DNA of 64,000 nt from Maribacter stanieri (GTDB taxonomy: Bacteria > Bacteroidota > Bacteroidia > Flavobacteriales > Flavobacteriaceae). Location: positions 1,971,856-2,035,855 of the forward strand of contig NZ_FOYX01000001.1 of NCBI RefSeq assembly GCF_900112245.1, given 5' to 3'. Made by a program: the position numbers and the translations under genes. Below, in pieces: positions 54,488 to 63,714 of this stretch. Position 1 is the stretch's first letter. Every line of letters begins with the position of its first letter. The notes below the pieces were generated by a model. That model was given only the letters and a program-made list of their open reading frames with translations. It made no database searches and was not told the origin of the DNA.

Positions 54488-54537
54488 ATAGGCATTGGTC
54501 TAACATCTATTTTAAACTGATGCCTATGTTTTTTTAT
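54488..54537 (+). terminator. Orphan hairpin with T-run
   Basis: ATAGGCATTGGT pairs with ACTGATGCCTAT (two G:T pairs) around a 19-nt loop, followed by GTTTTTTT on the plus strand. No plus-strand gene lies upstream for more than 1.3 kb and the terminator at 53503 already stops that operon, so it could end an unknown short plus-strand transcript. Confidence 0.5.
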
Positions 54538-54749
54538 GGTCAATTTTGTGTTTGTAGACGAGAATCAATACAAACTACCTCTCAGTTTTTAGTTGTAGAT
54601 CGTTGAATACAAATAAAAATGTTTGAGTTACCATATCATTTTTATATCTAAATATGGTTTATTACCGTAGAATGATGGTCGAGCGTTTATGAACTATTTT
54701 AAAGATCGCTACTTTCTATTTTAAGTACATTAATTAAAAAAATCAAATT

Positions 54750-55691
54750 CTAAATTTTTACATTCCGTCGTAGCCATTTAAAAATGAGCTCTACATCTTT
54801 AAGTTGACAAAGTTTAGTTCCTCTTTTGAGTGTGGCTGCGGCGCCACATGCAATACCATATTTGGTCATCACTTTGGCATTTTTGCCTGCTTGTGCTTTT
54901 ATGAGCATACCAGCTAACATGCTGTCGCCAGCACCGATAGTATTTTTTTCATCGACAATAGGTGCAGCTATGTATTGAAATAGATTTGATGTGACCAATA
55001 AGGCACCACGCTTTCCTAATGATACCACCATAATTTCGCAAGCATGAGTAGCCATAAATTTTTTTGTTGCTTCTTCTAAAGATTTTGTAGATAAAGTCTG
55101 TTCATTGTAGAGGCTCGCAAGTTCATTTAGGTTGGGTTTAAATAAATACATTTCAGATGTTATGGCATGTGCTAAAGCTCTACCTTTTGTGTCTACTACA
55201 AACTTTGCCTTTTTTTGCTTTACTATGTCACCAACTAGTTTATAATAATTATCAGGAATACCCGCTGTCAACTTTCCGCTAGCAACTAAAAAATCATTTT
55301 CATTTAATAAGCCTTGGATCTTTTCTAAACTATTTTGCCATTCATGTTTTTGTACAAAAGGACCAGGTAAGCCAAATCGATATTGTAAATCAGAATTTGT
55401 ATCATATACAGAAAGATTTTCTCGGGTATTATCCTTCAAATTAATTATACATTGGTCAATAGAATCCTTTGATAATAATTCTTGAAGATGATTCCCCGTT
55501 CTACCTCCTGACAGGTATAGTGCAGTTGATTTGCCACCCAAATTTTTAATAGCACGAGAAACATTAATACCACCGCCTCCAGAATAAAATATAGGTTCGG
55601 TACAATTTAATTTTTGATTGGGAATTAAGCTCGGTATTGTAGTGCTTTTATCAACGACAGGGTTTACGGTAAGAGTTAGTATACGGCTCAA
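54750..55691 (-). CDS. PfkB-family sugar kinase, phosphofructokinase type (copy 2)
   Basis: 313 residues, paralogue of 33139-34104: TLTVNPVVDKST, GGGGINVSRAIKNLGG, GLPGPFV, and NTIGAGDSMLAGM with the GAGDS catalytic Asp. Cytoplasmic phosphorylation of fructose-6-phosphate or a close relative. Starts 22 bp after the PEP synthase stop, so both are in one operon under operator 58166-58177. Presence of both a phosphofructokinase and PEP synthase in one transcript is notable, because they act in opposite directions. Confidence 0.9.
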   Translation of the reverse strand: MSRILTLTVNPVVDKSTTIPSLIPNQKLNCTEPIFYSGGGGINVSRAIKNLGGKSTALYLSGGRTGNHLQELLSKDSIDQCIINLKDNTRENLSVYDTNSDLQYRFGLPGPFVQKHEWQNSLEKIQGLLNENDFLVASGKLTAGIPDNYYKLVGDIVKQKKAKFVVDTKGRALAHAITSEMYLFKPNLNELASLYNEQTLSTKSLEEATKKFMATHACEIMVVSLGKRGALLVTSNLFQYIAAPIVDEKNTIGAGDSMLAGMLIKAQAGKNAKVMTKYGIACGAAATLKRGTKLCQLKDVELIFKWLRRNVKI

Positions 55692-55713
55692 AAGAGTTAT
55701 TTTAAATGAATAT

Positions 55714-58110
55714 TTAGTCGCTAATCTCGGTTACCTTCTTAGTGGTATGTTTTTGTTCTGCCTTGTTAATGTTTTCAATACCTTGAAGTAAAGCATCTGG
55801 ATTAAAGGAAATACTATCTATGCCTTCATCGACCAAGAATTGTGCAAATTCAGGAAAATCACTTGGCGCCTGTCCGCATAACCCAATTTTTGTATGGGTT
55901 GATTTTGCGCTTTGTATCGCCATTGAAATCATTTTTTTGGTAGCTACATCATTTTCATCAAATAGCTTTCCCATTATTTCAGAGTCTCTATCTATACCTA
56001 AGGTTAGTTGGGTAAGGTCATTAGAACCAATTGAAAATCCATCGAAAATTTCAGCAAATTCTTTTGCGAGAATAACATTGCTCGGTATTTCTATCATGGT
56101 ATAGATTTTTAAATTATTATCCTTTCTTTTCAGTCCATTTTCAGCCATTACGGTAACCACTTTTTTTCCTTCTTCTATAGTTCTGCAAAATGGTATCATA
56201 ACCTTTAAATTGGTTAAGCCTATGTCTTCACGTACTTTTTTAATTGCGGCACATTCTAGTGCAAATCCTTCTTTATATAGCTCATTATAATATCTGGATG
56301 CCCCTCTAAAACCTAACATCGGATTTTCTTCGTGGGGTTCAAAATCGGCACCACCTATTAGGTTTGCATATTCATTCGTCTTAAAATCGCTTAAACGTAC
56401 AATGACCTCTTTTGGGTAAAAAGCTGCAGCAATGGTAGCAATACCTTGAGAGAGCTGGTCAATGAAATATGCAGGTTTGTCTGCATAGTTTTTAGTCAAT
56501 TTTTCAATTTCTTTTCGAGTGCCCGCATTTTTGATCTGGTTGAATTTCACCAATGCCATTGGGTGTACTTTGACTTTATGAGTAATTATGAACTCCATTC
56601 TAAGTAGCCCCACACCGTCATTTGGATAGCGAGAAAGGTTGAAGGCATTTTCTGGGTCTGCAAGAATTAATTTAGCCTCGGTAAGTGGCATCTGTATTCC
56701 AGAAAAATCTATTTCTCTCTCTTTAAAAGATAAGTTTCCTTTATATACATATCCTGTTCTTCCTTGTGCACAAGACAACGTTATTGTTTCGTTATTTAGA
56801 ATTTGTTCTGTTGCATTGCCACACCCTACTATTGCCGGTACGCCCAATTCACGAGCTACTATGGCCGCATGGCTTGTTCTACCACCTTTATTGGTGATAA
56901 TTCCGCCTACTTTTTTAAGCAATGGATCCCAATCTGGTGTAATAGTGTCGGTTATTATAATCGTATCCTTAGTTAAACTTGGCGCTTCGTTCGGGGATTT
57001 TAAAATAATAGCTTTGCCCACTTTAATTTTTGATCCAATAGCATTACCCTGGGTATAGATTTTGCCTTTTTCCAATAATTTATATTCAACATGAATTTGT
57101 TTGTCTTTGTTTTGATGAACGGTTTCTGGTCTTGCTTGGGTAATAAAAAGTTTATTTGAAATTCCGTCTTTTGCCCATTCAATGTCCATAGGTTTTTTGT
57201 AATGCTGTTCAATCAACAACGCCCAATTGCCTAAGGTGATAATCTCATCATCTGATAATACATAGGTTTCTTGTTTTTCTTTTTGTGTAGGTACATTTAG
57301 GGTGGTCGCCTTTTCGGCCTCGTCGGCATAAACCATGGTTAGTTTTTTATCCCCTAATTTTTTTTGCACGATCGGATACTTTTTTTTCAATAAACTTGGC
57401 TTGAATACATAAAACTCATCTGGGTTTATTGTTCCTTGAACAATGTTCTCGCCTAAGCCCCATACTCCAGAAAGTAATATAACATTCTCGAAACCTGATT
57501 CTGGCTCAATAGTAAACCCCACTCCAGAACAACCTTTATCTGAACGGACCATTAACTGTACCCCAACAGAAAGGGCTATGTCTTTGTGCAGAAAGCCTTT
57601 GTCTTCACGATATTTAATAGCTCTATCTGTATACAAAGAAGCAAAGCATTTTTTTACAGCTTGCAATAATGAGTCTCTCCCTTTTATATTCAAAAAAGTA
57701 TCATGTTGGCCTGCAAAACTGGCATCTGGCAAGTCTTCTGCGGTAGCGCTACTTCTAACGGCTACGGCCATGTCAGTATCACCACATAAATCATTGTAGG
57801 CATTTATGATAGATTCTGTTAATGCTTTTGATAATTCACTTTTAAGAATTAGATTTCTTGCTCGGTCCCCTATCAGTGCTAAATTGGAATATTCTAATCG
57901 ATCTAATCCGGATATGACATTTTCTAAAGCCTCTTGAATATTATTTTCTTTTAAAAATTTCCAATAAGCAGAAGATGTGGTTGCAAAACCATTGGGTATA
58001 CCAACACCTTTAGAAGTTAATTGATTGTACATCTCTCCAAGCGAAGCATTTTTTCCCCCTACTAAAGAAATATCGGTGATACCAATATGTGAAAATTTTT
58101 TAATAAGCAT
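55714..58110 (-). CDS. ppsA: Phosphoenolpyruvate synthase
   Basis: 798 residues, normal. N-terminal ATP-grasp pyruvate-binding domain (LVGGKNASLGEMYNQL, AVRSSATAEDLPDASFAGQHDT), swivelling domain with the phospho-His in TNKGGRTSHAAIVAREL, and C-terminal PEP domain with GLLRMEFI, FEPHEENPMLGFRGASRY, GSNDLTQLTLGIDRDS and the reactive Cys in GLCGQAPSDFP. Converts pyruvate + ATP to PEP + AMP + Pi in the cytoplasm. Leads the operon with PfkB copy 2. Confidence 0.95.
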   Translation of the reverse strand: MLIKKFSHIGITDISLVGGKNASLGEMYNQLTSKGVGIPNGFATTSSAYWKFLKENNIQEALENVISGLDRLEYSNLALIGDRARNLILKSELSKALTESIINAYNDLCGDTDMAVAVRSSATAEDLPDASFAGQHDTFLNIKGRDSLLQAVKKCFASLYTDRAIKYREDKGFLHKDIALSVGVQLMVRSDKGCSGVGFTIEPESGFENVILLSGVWGLGENIVQGTINPDEFYVFKPSLLKKKYPIVQKKLGDKKLTMVYADEAEKATTLNVPTQKEKQETYVLSDDEIITLGNWALLIEQHYKKPMDIEWAKDGISNKLFITQARPETVHQNKDKQIHVEYKLLEKGKIYTQGNAIGSKIKVGKAIILKSPNEAPSLTKDTIIITDTITPDWDPLLKKVGGIITNKGGRTSHAAIVARELGVPAIVGCGNATEQILNNETITLSCAQGRTGYVYKGNLSFKEREIDFSGIQMPLTEAKLILADPENAFNLSRYPNDGVGLLRMEFIITHKVKVHPMALVKFNQIKNAGTRKEIEKLTKNYADKPAYFIDQLSQGIATIAAAFYPKEVIVRLSDFKTNEYANLIGGADFEPHEENPMLGFRGASRYYNELYKEGFALECAAIKKVREDIGLTNLKVMIPFCRTIEEGKKVVTVMAENGLKRKDNNLKIYTMIEIPSNVILAKEFAEIFDGFSIGSNDLTQLTLGIDRDSEIMGKLFDENDVATKKMISMAIQSAKSTHTKIGLCGQAPSDFPEFAQFLVDEGIDSISFNPDALLQGIENINKAEQKHTTKKVTEISD

Positions 58111-58165
58111 ATGGCAATGGTTTTAATGTGAAACCAAAATTATCTTAAGGAGGTTTAATTTGGTA

Positions 58166-58177
58166 TGATGTAGGTCA
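58166..58177. promoter_or_regulatory. CRP-type operator, site 23 (TGATGTAGGTCA)
   Basis: Perfect TGAY-N4-RTCA. TAATTTTG, full -7 consensus, begins at 58142 on the minus strand, 29.5 bp from centre, for ppsA-pfkB. Confidence 0.92.
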
Positions 58178-58432
58178 TTACCATATGTTTGATTTACTTT
58201 TTTTCAGAAAATTGTATTGGCAAATTTCAGTAATGGTACAGTTATACTCTACATGTATAATGTACTTGAGTATAAGAAGGTAGATTATCTTTTATTTAAC
58301 TTTCTTTCAAAGCCAAAATTCAATTGCTATTCTTAAATCTATTTTTTGTGTGGCTTTCATTTCATGGTTTTCATGATTGCTCTACCATTGTCTGCAAGTT
58401 TGTTTATTTCAATATTCTTAACTGACCCACGT

Positions 58433-58444
58433 CATTGTAATCAT
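58433..58444. promoter_or_regulatory. CRP-type operator, site 24 (TGACCCACGTCA)
   Basis: Perfect TGAY-N4-RTCA. TAAATTAG begins at 58468 on the plus strand, 29.5 bp from centre, for 58532-59864. Confidence 0.88.
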
Positions 58445-58531
58445 TGACATACCTAAATAAATTAGCCAATAATACCAAGAGAAATATTAAGTAAACACAA
58501 ACTTTTAAGTATTAACTAAAAATTAAAAATC

Positions 58532-59041
58532 ATGAAAAAAGTATTATTAGGATTATTAGCAATTGGGTTCACCGGTCAGGTTTTTTCCCAAATTATTAAA
58601 ACAGAACAGCTTTCTGAAGTTACTGTTTTTGCCACAAATTATAAGTATTTAAGCGATATGAATACCAAAGAAGAGGTATCTATACCTGTTGAGTTATTAC
58701 AACGTAAGGTAGCGGCATTCGATGTAAAAGAGTCAGAGTTTTACCAAGATGATTATGATACATACCAAATCAATTTTTTTATACCAGAAGGAACTATTTT
58801 GGCTGCATATGACGCAGATGGAAAACTAGTACGAACTGCAGAAAGATTTAAAAATGTCAATTTGCCAAAAGCGGTAAGAGAATCTGTATATGAGCGTTTT
58901 CCTGGGTGGACAATTACAAAAGATATTTATTTGGTTAATTATCAAGAAGCCAAAGGAGCAAATAAGAAGTACAAATTGAAATTAGAAAACGGTGAAAAAG
59001 TTGTAAGGGTAAAGGTAGACGAAATGGGAAATTTCCTTTAA
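58532..59041 (+). CDS. Exported PepSY-like protein
   Basis: 169 residues with signal peptide (VLLGLLAIGFTGQVFSQ). The second half, FKNVNLPKAVRESVYERFPGWTITKDIYLVNYQEAKGANKKYKLKLENGEKVVRVKVDEMGNFL, has the PepSY-like pattern (VP-x-AV-x-x-x-x-x-x-FPG-W, then YK-x-x-L-x-NG), common in Bacteroidota periplasmic proteins. Function unknown. First of three genes with dodecin and an archease-like protein; operator at 58433-58444. Confidence 0.75.
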   Translation: MKKVLLGLLAIGFTGQVFSQIIKTEQLSEVTVFATNYKYLSDMNTKEEVSIPVELLQRKVAAFDVKESEFYQDDYDTYQINFFIPEGTILAAYDADGKLVRTAERFKNVNLPKAVRESVYERFPGWTITKDIYLVNYQEAKGANKKYKLKLENGEKVVRVKVDEMGNFL

Positions 59042-59075
59042 AAGATATAGAGTATTAATTTAAAAAATAGAAATT

Positions 59076-59291
59076 ATGTCAGTATTAAAGGTCATTGAAC
59101 TTATGGGGAACTCTACCGAAAGCTTTGAGAAAGCAGTTGAAGATGTTATCTCGCAAGCCTCAAAAACGGTTAATAATATTAAATCTGTCTACATTCAAGA
59201 TATGCAGGTAACGGTAGAAGACAATCAAATTGTTCAATATAGAGTAACTACAAAAGTTACCTTCGAAATTTCAATGCAAGAAGCATTTTAA
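59076..59291 (+). CDS. Dodecin-family protein
   Basis: 71 residues, the usual dodecin length: VLKVIELMGNSTESFEKAVEDVISQASKTVNNIKSVYIQDMQVTVEDNQIVQYRVTTKVTF (beta-alpha-beta-beta). Dodecins form dodecamers that store flavin. The flavin-stacking Trp of classical dodecins is missing: the protein has no Trp at all, and the position reads KSVYI. The Gln in VQYRV is retained. It may bind another ligand or metal. 34 bp after the PepSY-like gene. Confidence 0.88.
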   Translation: MSVLKVIELMGNSTESFEKAVEDVISQASKTVNNIKSVYIQDMQVTVEDNQIVQYRVTTKVTFEISMQEAF

Positions 59292-59300
59292 TTATTAATT

Positions 59301-59340
59301 GAGAGTGTTGTTATGAACTATAGGTTTATATCAACCTCTC
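59301..59340. other. Hairpin between dodecin and the archease-like gene
   Basis: GAGAG-t-GTTG (59301-59310) with CAAC-CTCTC (59332-59340), 9 bp with one bulged T and a 21-nt loop. No clear T-run; may be an attenuator or processing site. Confidence 0.4.
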
Positions 59341-59384
59341 ATTTATTTATCAATAAGAAAAATAGAGCACAATAAAAATATGTT

Positions 59385-59864
59385 ATGGAACCTCAAGTTG
59401 TATCAAAGACGCCCCGTCGTCATTTTAGAAAGAATAGAAGTAGTTTGGAACTCGTGAAACCCAAAATAGGGATTACGGTAGAAGCTAGTAGTTTACAGGA
59501 ACTATTTAAAAAAAGTTTAAAAAATATGGCGAACACCTTAAAAAGCAAAATTTACGATCCTACCAGACATACAGATTGTATGATGAAAATTGAGGTTGAA
59601 GCATTAAACAGTAAAAACTTACTTAAGAAATTTTTAAATCAAGTTTTAGAATTGACCCATGAGCATCATACTATTTTTTGTACAATGTATATAGAAGAGC
59701 TAACAGAGAATAAAATCAATGCACAATTGTTTGGTAATTGGTTTGATGTATTTGATAATAAATTAAAATCTATTCCAGAAAATGGCATTATTTTGATCAT
59801 TGATAAAGAATCATTACGCCCTTTTAATAGCTCAATCATTTTTAACTATGAGAATGATCTATAG
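59385..59864 (+). CDS. Archease-like (SHS2-fold) protein
   Basis: 159 residues. After a basic N-terminus, ITVEASSLQELFKKSLKNMANTL and EALNSKNLLKKFLNQVLELTHEHHTIFCTMYIEELTENKINAQLFGNWFD match the archease pattern (G-x-x-x-A-x-x-x-x-ELF...LL-x-x-FLN-x-x-L-x-L). Archeases help RtcB RNA ligase; no RtcB gene is in the window, and the canonical C-terminal metal-binding end is not recognisable. Possibly a repurposed member. Last gene of the operon. Confidence 0.7.
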   Translation: MEPQVVSKTPRRHFRKNRSSLELVKPKIGITVEASSLQELFKKSLKNMANTLKSKIYDPTRHTDCMMKIEVEALNSKNLLKKFLNQVLELTHEHHTIFCTMYIEELTENKINAQLFGNWFDVFDNKLKSIPENGIILIIDKESLRPFNSSIIFNYENDL

Positions 59865-60138
59865 CCTTTTTAATAAGTGAGTTCGTGGTAGGTTTATTGT
59901 TATAATAATTTAACCAATGTAATGTCATTATTTGTTGCAATACAAATTGATTACCATATTATTGCCGTATTATAATTTTCTCAAACTTTTTCTTACCTAT
60001 AATACATGTATAAGTTAGTTGCTTTTTTATATATAGTTAATGTAGCTTGACTTTCAATAACTATTAAATTGAGTATTATAAATTAATTTTACTTAGCACA
60101 AATATTCTTGAAACAAAAAAATGGAATTAGTTCAATTT

Positions 60139-61320
60139 TTAGTTTTTAAAATTTAGAGTTTTCTCTCTATGAAATAGGGTATATACAATCAGTCCATATC
60201 CAATTGCTATGACGATGAATGCCAACAAGGACCCTAAGAAAGGTATGAAGGTCATTAAACGTATTGCTGCAGCTATACCTAAGGCTATAAATGCCCTGGT
60301 CCACATACCCCAATTTTTGTTTTCTTTAGTTTCTAAAAAGTAGGTGAATAACAATGCAGTTACCAAATGGCCAAATAATAAACTAAACAAATAAAAGCCA
60401 CCCAAGAATATACCAATAGGAATACCGATAATTATTATAAATGAAACTAAAATAAGAAGAGGTATGCCAAATATGTAGATGGAACCGTACCCTAAATTTC
60501 GTAAGAAATTAGTATCTAAATTGGCAGAGATAGTACGGAGAAAATTACCGAATGCCCAATTTAAAATAAGAATAACCAAAAATGCAGATAAGAGATAGAA
60601 TATCCAAAATCCAATGGCGGCAATGCCAAAACTTTTCATTGTAAAATCTTTTCGGTCACCTTTAAGCGATTCATCAAAACTAGCGTTTACACCAACCAGT
60701 GAATTTTTAAAATCTAAACTACCTTCTTCAGACCAATAATTAACATTGTTGTTGAAGATGGCATTTTTACCAATGGTTATTGACTCTGCTGCAAGTTTAG
60801 AAGTTCCATTTATTATTCCGTCTATATAAATTTTTTCAGCATTTATCTCGGCTTCTTTTTCAACAGTTCCGTTTATTTTTATTTCTCCGGAGTACGATTT
60901 TATATTTCCTAAAATTTTGCCGTTCATTTCAATATCACCCGAAAAATTAATCAGATTACCATGAATGATTGCGTTTTCGGTAATTAGAACTTCACCACCA
61001 GCTATTATAATGTCATCGCCTACCTCGGTATCAATGGTCAATTTTCCACCCGCAGCTCTAATATCATCTTTAATAAAACCCTTAACTATGATTTCCCCTC
61101 CGGCTACGATAAGATCTTGGTGAACGGTATCTTTTACGGTAATGTTACTGCCGGCCAATACCAGGTCTCCATCTATAATTGCATTGATTTTTATATTTTC
61201 ACCAGCCAAGTAGAAGTCGTCCGTTTGATGTTCGGTTATATTTATGTCCTTATCTTTTTCTTTTTGACCAATTGCCGTAATTGAAATGAGGAGCGTAAAA
61301 AAAAGTAGTAATGTTTTCAT
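60139..61320 (-). CDS. Exported bactofilin-like beta-helix protein with C-terminal membrane segments
   Basis: 393 residues with signal peptide (LLLFFTLLISITAIGQ). Residues about 30-200 repeat a short beta-helix unit (GDLVLAGSNITV, QDLIVAGGEIIV, DDIRAAGGKLTI, DDIIIAGGEVLI, GNLINFSGDIEM, GNIKSYSGEIKI), the polymer-forming cytoskeletal/bactofilin signature but exported. The last 170 residues carry about four membrane helices. Function unknown; cell-envelope role inferred. Operator at 61382-61393. Confidence 0.8.
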   Translation of the reverse strand: MKTLLLFFTLLISITAIGQKEKDKDINITEHQTDDFYLAGENIKINAIIDGDLVLAGSNITVKDTVHQDLIVAGGEIIVKGFIKDDIRAAGGKLTIDTEVGDDIIIAGGEVLITENAIIHGNLINFSGDIEMNGKILGNIKSYSGEIKINGTVEKEAEINAEKIYIDGIINGTSKLAAESITIGKNAIFNNNVNYWSEEGSLDFKNSLVGVNASFDESLKGDRKDFTMKSFGIAAIGFWIFYLLSAFLVILILNWAFGNFLRTISANLDTNFLRNLGYGSIYIFGIPLLILVSFIIIIGIPIGIFLGGFYLFSLLFGHLVTALLFTYFLETKENKNWGMWTRAFIALGIAAAIRLMTFIPFLGSLLAFIVIAIGYGLIVYTLFHREKTLNFKN

Positions 61321-61381
61321 AATGATTGCTTTAAACTGTTTGTGCGAGCTTAAAGGACATAAATTCTAACCTAGCATGAAA

Positions 61382-61393
61382 TGATCTGTATCA
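61382..61393. promoter_or_regulatory. CRP-type operator, site 25 (TGATCTGTATCA)
   Basis: Perfect TGAY-N4-RTCA. The sequence at the usual -7 offset (GTCCTTTA, from 61358) is a poor match, so this is the weakest promoter of the set, for 60139-61320. Confidence 0.68.
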
Positions 61394-61476
61394 GCCATCT
61401 TTATTTCAAATTTTAAATAGTAGATTTTTTTACTTTTTGACCTCTTTTAAAAAAAGTTAGAGTTGAATTTATTGAT

Positions 61477-62910
61477 CTAACTGCTAAAAAGTAACCAAAG
61501 TTGAGTTACAAAAAAGCAAACTATAAAACCTATAGTCAATGGTAATAATGCAGAAATAGCGGTCCATTTTATACTTTTGGTTTCTTTGTAAATTGTGTAG
61601 AGTGTAGTTGAACAGGGGTTGTGAAGAAGGCTGAACAGCATTAAATTAATAGCTGTTAAAAGTGTCCAGCCGCCAGCGGTTAATATTCTTTTGGTATCTG
61701 CTACAGAATCAAGCTCAAACATAACACCGGCACCTTCGCCAATACCAGTTAAACCTGAATTTATTACGGTTAGCATAAGTATGGTAGGAATTACAATTTC
61801 ATTTGCAGGTATGGCAATAATGTAAGCAAGCAATATTACCCCGTTAAGACCAAAGTAAAAAGCAAAGGGATTTGCCCAATCAATAAAATATTCAGCTAAG
61901 CTTAATTCACCGATATATATGTTAGCTACCAGCCAAATAATAATGCCTGCCGGAATGGTAAAAGCAATAGCACGCCAAAGAACAAGAATTGTTCTATCTA
62001 TTAATGACGTATATAATGTTTGTAAAATTCGAGGAGGTCTATATGGTGGTAATTCTAAGCTAAAAGTAGATGCCTGCCCCCTTAAAATAGATTTGCTTAA
62101 ACCCCATGATACTAAAAGACTGAAAACAATACCTAATACAGCAATACTAACTACTGCTCCTGCAGATACCAATCCTGCCCAATGAGATGGAACCAAACCA
62201 CCGATAAATATAGTTGCTATTAATATTTGCGTTGGCCACCTACCATTGCATAGCGAAAAGTTATTGGTGATAATGGCTATTAATCTTTCTCTAGGACTAT
62301 CAATAACCCTAGTTGCGACCACACCGGCAGCATTACAGCCAAATCCCATGCTCATGGTCAAGGCTTGTTTGCCATGTGCGCCAGCTTTTCTAAAAAGGCT
62401 ATCCATGTTAAAGGCTACTCTGGGCAGGTATCCTAGATCTTCCAATAATGTGAATAAAGGAAAAAAGATAGCCATTGGTGGTAGCATTACCGAAACAACC
62501 CAGGCAAATGCCATATAAGCCCCGTCGATTAAAACACCATCTAACCACCAAGGCATTCCTATTTGCGATGCAATATTCTTTAAAAACGGATGAATAGTAT
62601 CCAATAATATGGCAGCTAACCATGAAGATGGAATATTTGCGCCAGCTACAGTTATCCAAAAAACGATTGCCAATAGCAAAAACATTATAGGAAAACCAAA
62701 CCATTTACTGGTTATTATGTTATCTATTTTTTGATCTAAAATAGTACTGTTCTTGGCATCTTCTATTTGTATACTTTGCTTGGCAATTTTAGAGGCATCT
62801 GCGTAAATTGACTCTATAATTTTATCATGAAAATCTATTCCCAACTCCCAACGTAACGTGTTGGTCAATGAGATAATATCATCGCTTTTTATTTCTTGAT
62901 TATTGAACAT
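61477..62910 (-). CDS. feoB: Ferrous iron transporter FeoB, membrane (C-terminal) part as a separate gene
   Basis: 477 residues containing the FeoB membrane domain without a G domain. Two Gate-type regions are visible ([23 protein letters not shown] and [14 protein letters not shown]) plus the FeoB-C core [32 protein letters not shown] short hydrophilic N-terminus replaces the GTPase-to-membrane linker. It starts 18 bp after the stop of the G-domain gene, in a different reading frame; no lesion needs to be assumed. Inner membrane Fe2+ uptake. Confidence 0.9.
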   Translation of the reverse strand: MFNNQEIKSDDIISLTNTLRWELGIDFHDKIIESIYADASKIAKQSIQIEDAKNSTILDQKIDNIITSKWFGFPIMFLLLAIVFWITVAGANIPSSWLAAILLDTIHPFLKNIASQIGMPWWLDGVLIDGAYMAFAWVVSVMLPPMAIFFPLFTLLEDLGYLPRVAFNMDSLFRKAGAHGKQALTMSMGFGCNAAGVVATRVIDSPRERLIAIITNNFSLCNGRWPTQILIATIFIGGLVPSHWAGLVSAGAVVSIAVLGIVFSLLVSWGLSKSILRGQASTFSLELPPYRPPRILQTLYTSLIDRTILVLWRAIAFTIPAGIIIWLVANIYIGELSLAEYFIDWANPFAFYFGLNGVILLAYIIAIPANEIVIPTILMLTVINSGLTGIGEGAGVMFELDSVADTKRILTAGGWTLLTAINLMLFSLLHNPCSTTLYTIYKETKSIKWTAISALLPLTIGFIVCFFVTQLWLLFSS

Positions 62911-62928
62911 TATTTAAAACAAAAGTTA

Positions 62929-63714
62929 TTATACCGATTTTAGATTTTCACTTAATTGTCCTAATTCTTCTGTCCTTACTGCTTCAATAATGTGTTGATC
63001 TCCTTCTAAAAGCCTTAATGCGACCCAATTTAGGTTGGGTATGTTTTTAAACTTTCTTGAAAGTTTTTCTACTAAAAGAGCAACTGCATGATCTAGTTTG
63101 GGAGAAAAGCTCTTAATACGATGTGGCTTGCAAACATATTTTCCTGTGGCTACGTTCTCAATAGTATTTATGAGTACATCCATTCCTTTTTTTTGACGGG
63201 CCACCGCTGTAACAACAGGTATACCCAATGCTTTTGATAATGCCCTGTCGTTTATTTTAATATGGTTGCGTTCGGCCTCGTCCATTAAATTAAGACATAG
63301 TACTGCTTTATCTGTAATCTCAAGTATTTGAAGTACTAAGTTAAGGTTGCGCTCTAAACGGGTTGCATCGGCTACTATTACAGTGACATCAGGTTGTCCA
63401 AATAAAATAAAATCACGTGCAACTTCTTCCTCTTTGCTCGTGGATAGTAAAGAATATGTGCCAGGTAAATCTACCAGTTTATACTGCTTGCCTGCATATG
63501 AATATCCACCTTCAGCTCTGGTAACGGTTTTTCCCGGCCAATTGCCGGTATGTTGGCGTAGCCCTGTTAGATTATTGAATACCGTACTCTTACCGGTATT
63601 TGGATTACCCGCAAGGGCAATGACATAGTCGTATTGATCTATTTCAATGCCAAGTCTAATTAATTGTTCTTTACGATACGCTTGACAATTCTCGCAACCT
63701 CGCTGTTTGCTCAT
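62929..63714 (-). CDS. feoB: Ferrous iron transporter FeoB, GTPase (N-terminal) part as a separate gene
   Basis: 261 residues: G1 [10 protein letters not shown]3 [11 protein letters not shown]4 [17 protein letters not shown] is the FeoB Switch I region, followed by the helical GDI-like domain. Upstream of the G domain is a CENC Cys pair absent from ordinary FeoB. Ends with [13 protein letters not shown] before the stop. Its ATG lies 44 bp inside the FeoA domain gene, so translation is coupled. Partners the membrane part at 61477-62910. Confidence 0.92.
   Translation of the reverse strand: MSKQRGCENCQAYRKEQLIRLGIEIDQYDYVIALAGNPNTGKSTVFNNLTGLRQHTGNWPGKTVTRAEGGYSYAGKQYKLVDLPGTYSLLSTSKEEEVARDFILFGQPDVTVIVADATRLERNLNLVLQILEITDKAVLCLNLMDEAERNHIKINDRALSKALGIPVVTAVARQKKGMDVLINTIENVATGKYVCKPHRIKSFSPKLDHAVALLVEKLSRKFKNIPNLNWVALRLLEGDQHIIEAVRTEELGQLSENLKSV

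Larger units (their letters stand above)
54239..54749. other. Gene-free stretch with two operators and an orphan hairpin
   Basis: 511 bp between the BON gene and the end of the PfkB gene. It holds the two operators and the hairpin at 54488-54537. No coding frame seen. Confidence 0.55.
58111..58531. other. Intergenic region between divergent ppsA and the PepSY-like gene
   Basis: 421 bp. Holds sites 23 and 24, one for each direction, and about 250 bp between them with no open frame or hairpin I could support. Confidence 0.55.

Noticed and set aside
62929..62929. Frameshift as the cause of the split FeoB
   Set aside because: Each half has its own start, stop and sensible ends with 18 bp between them, and no shifted remnant joins the two.
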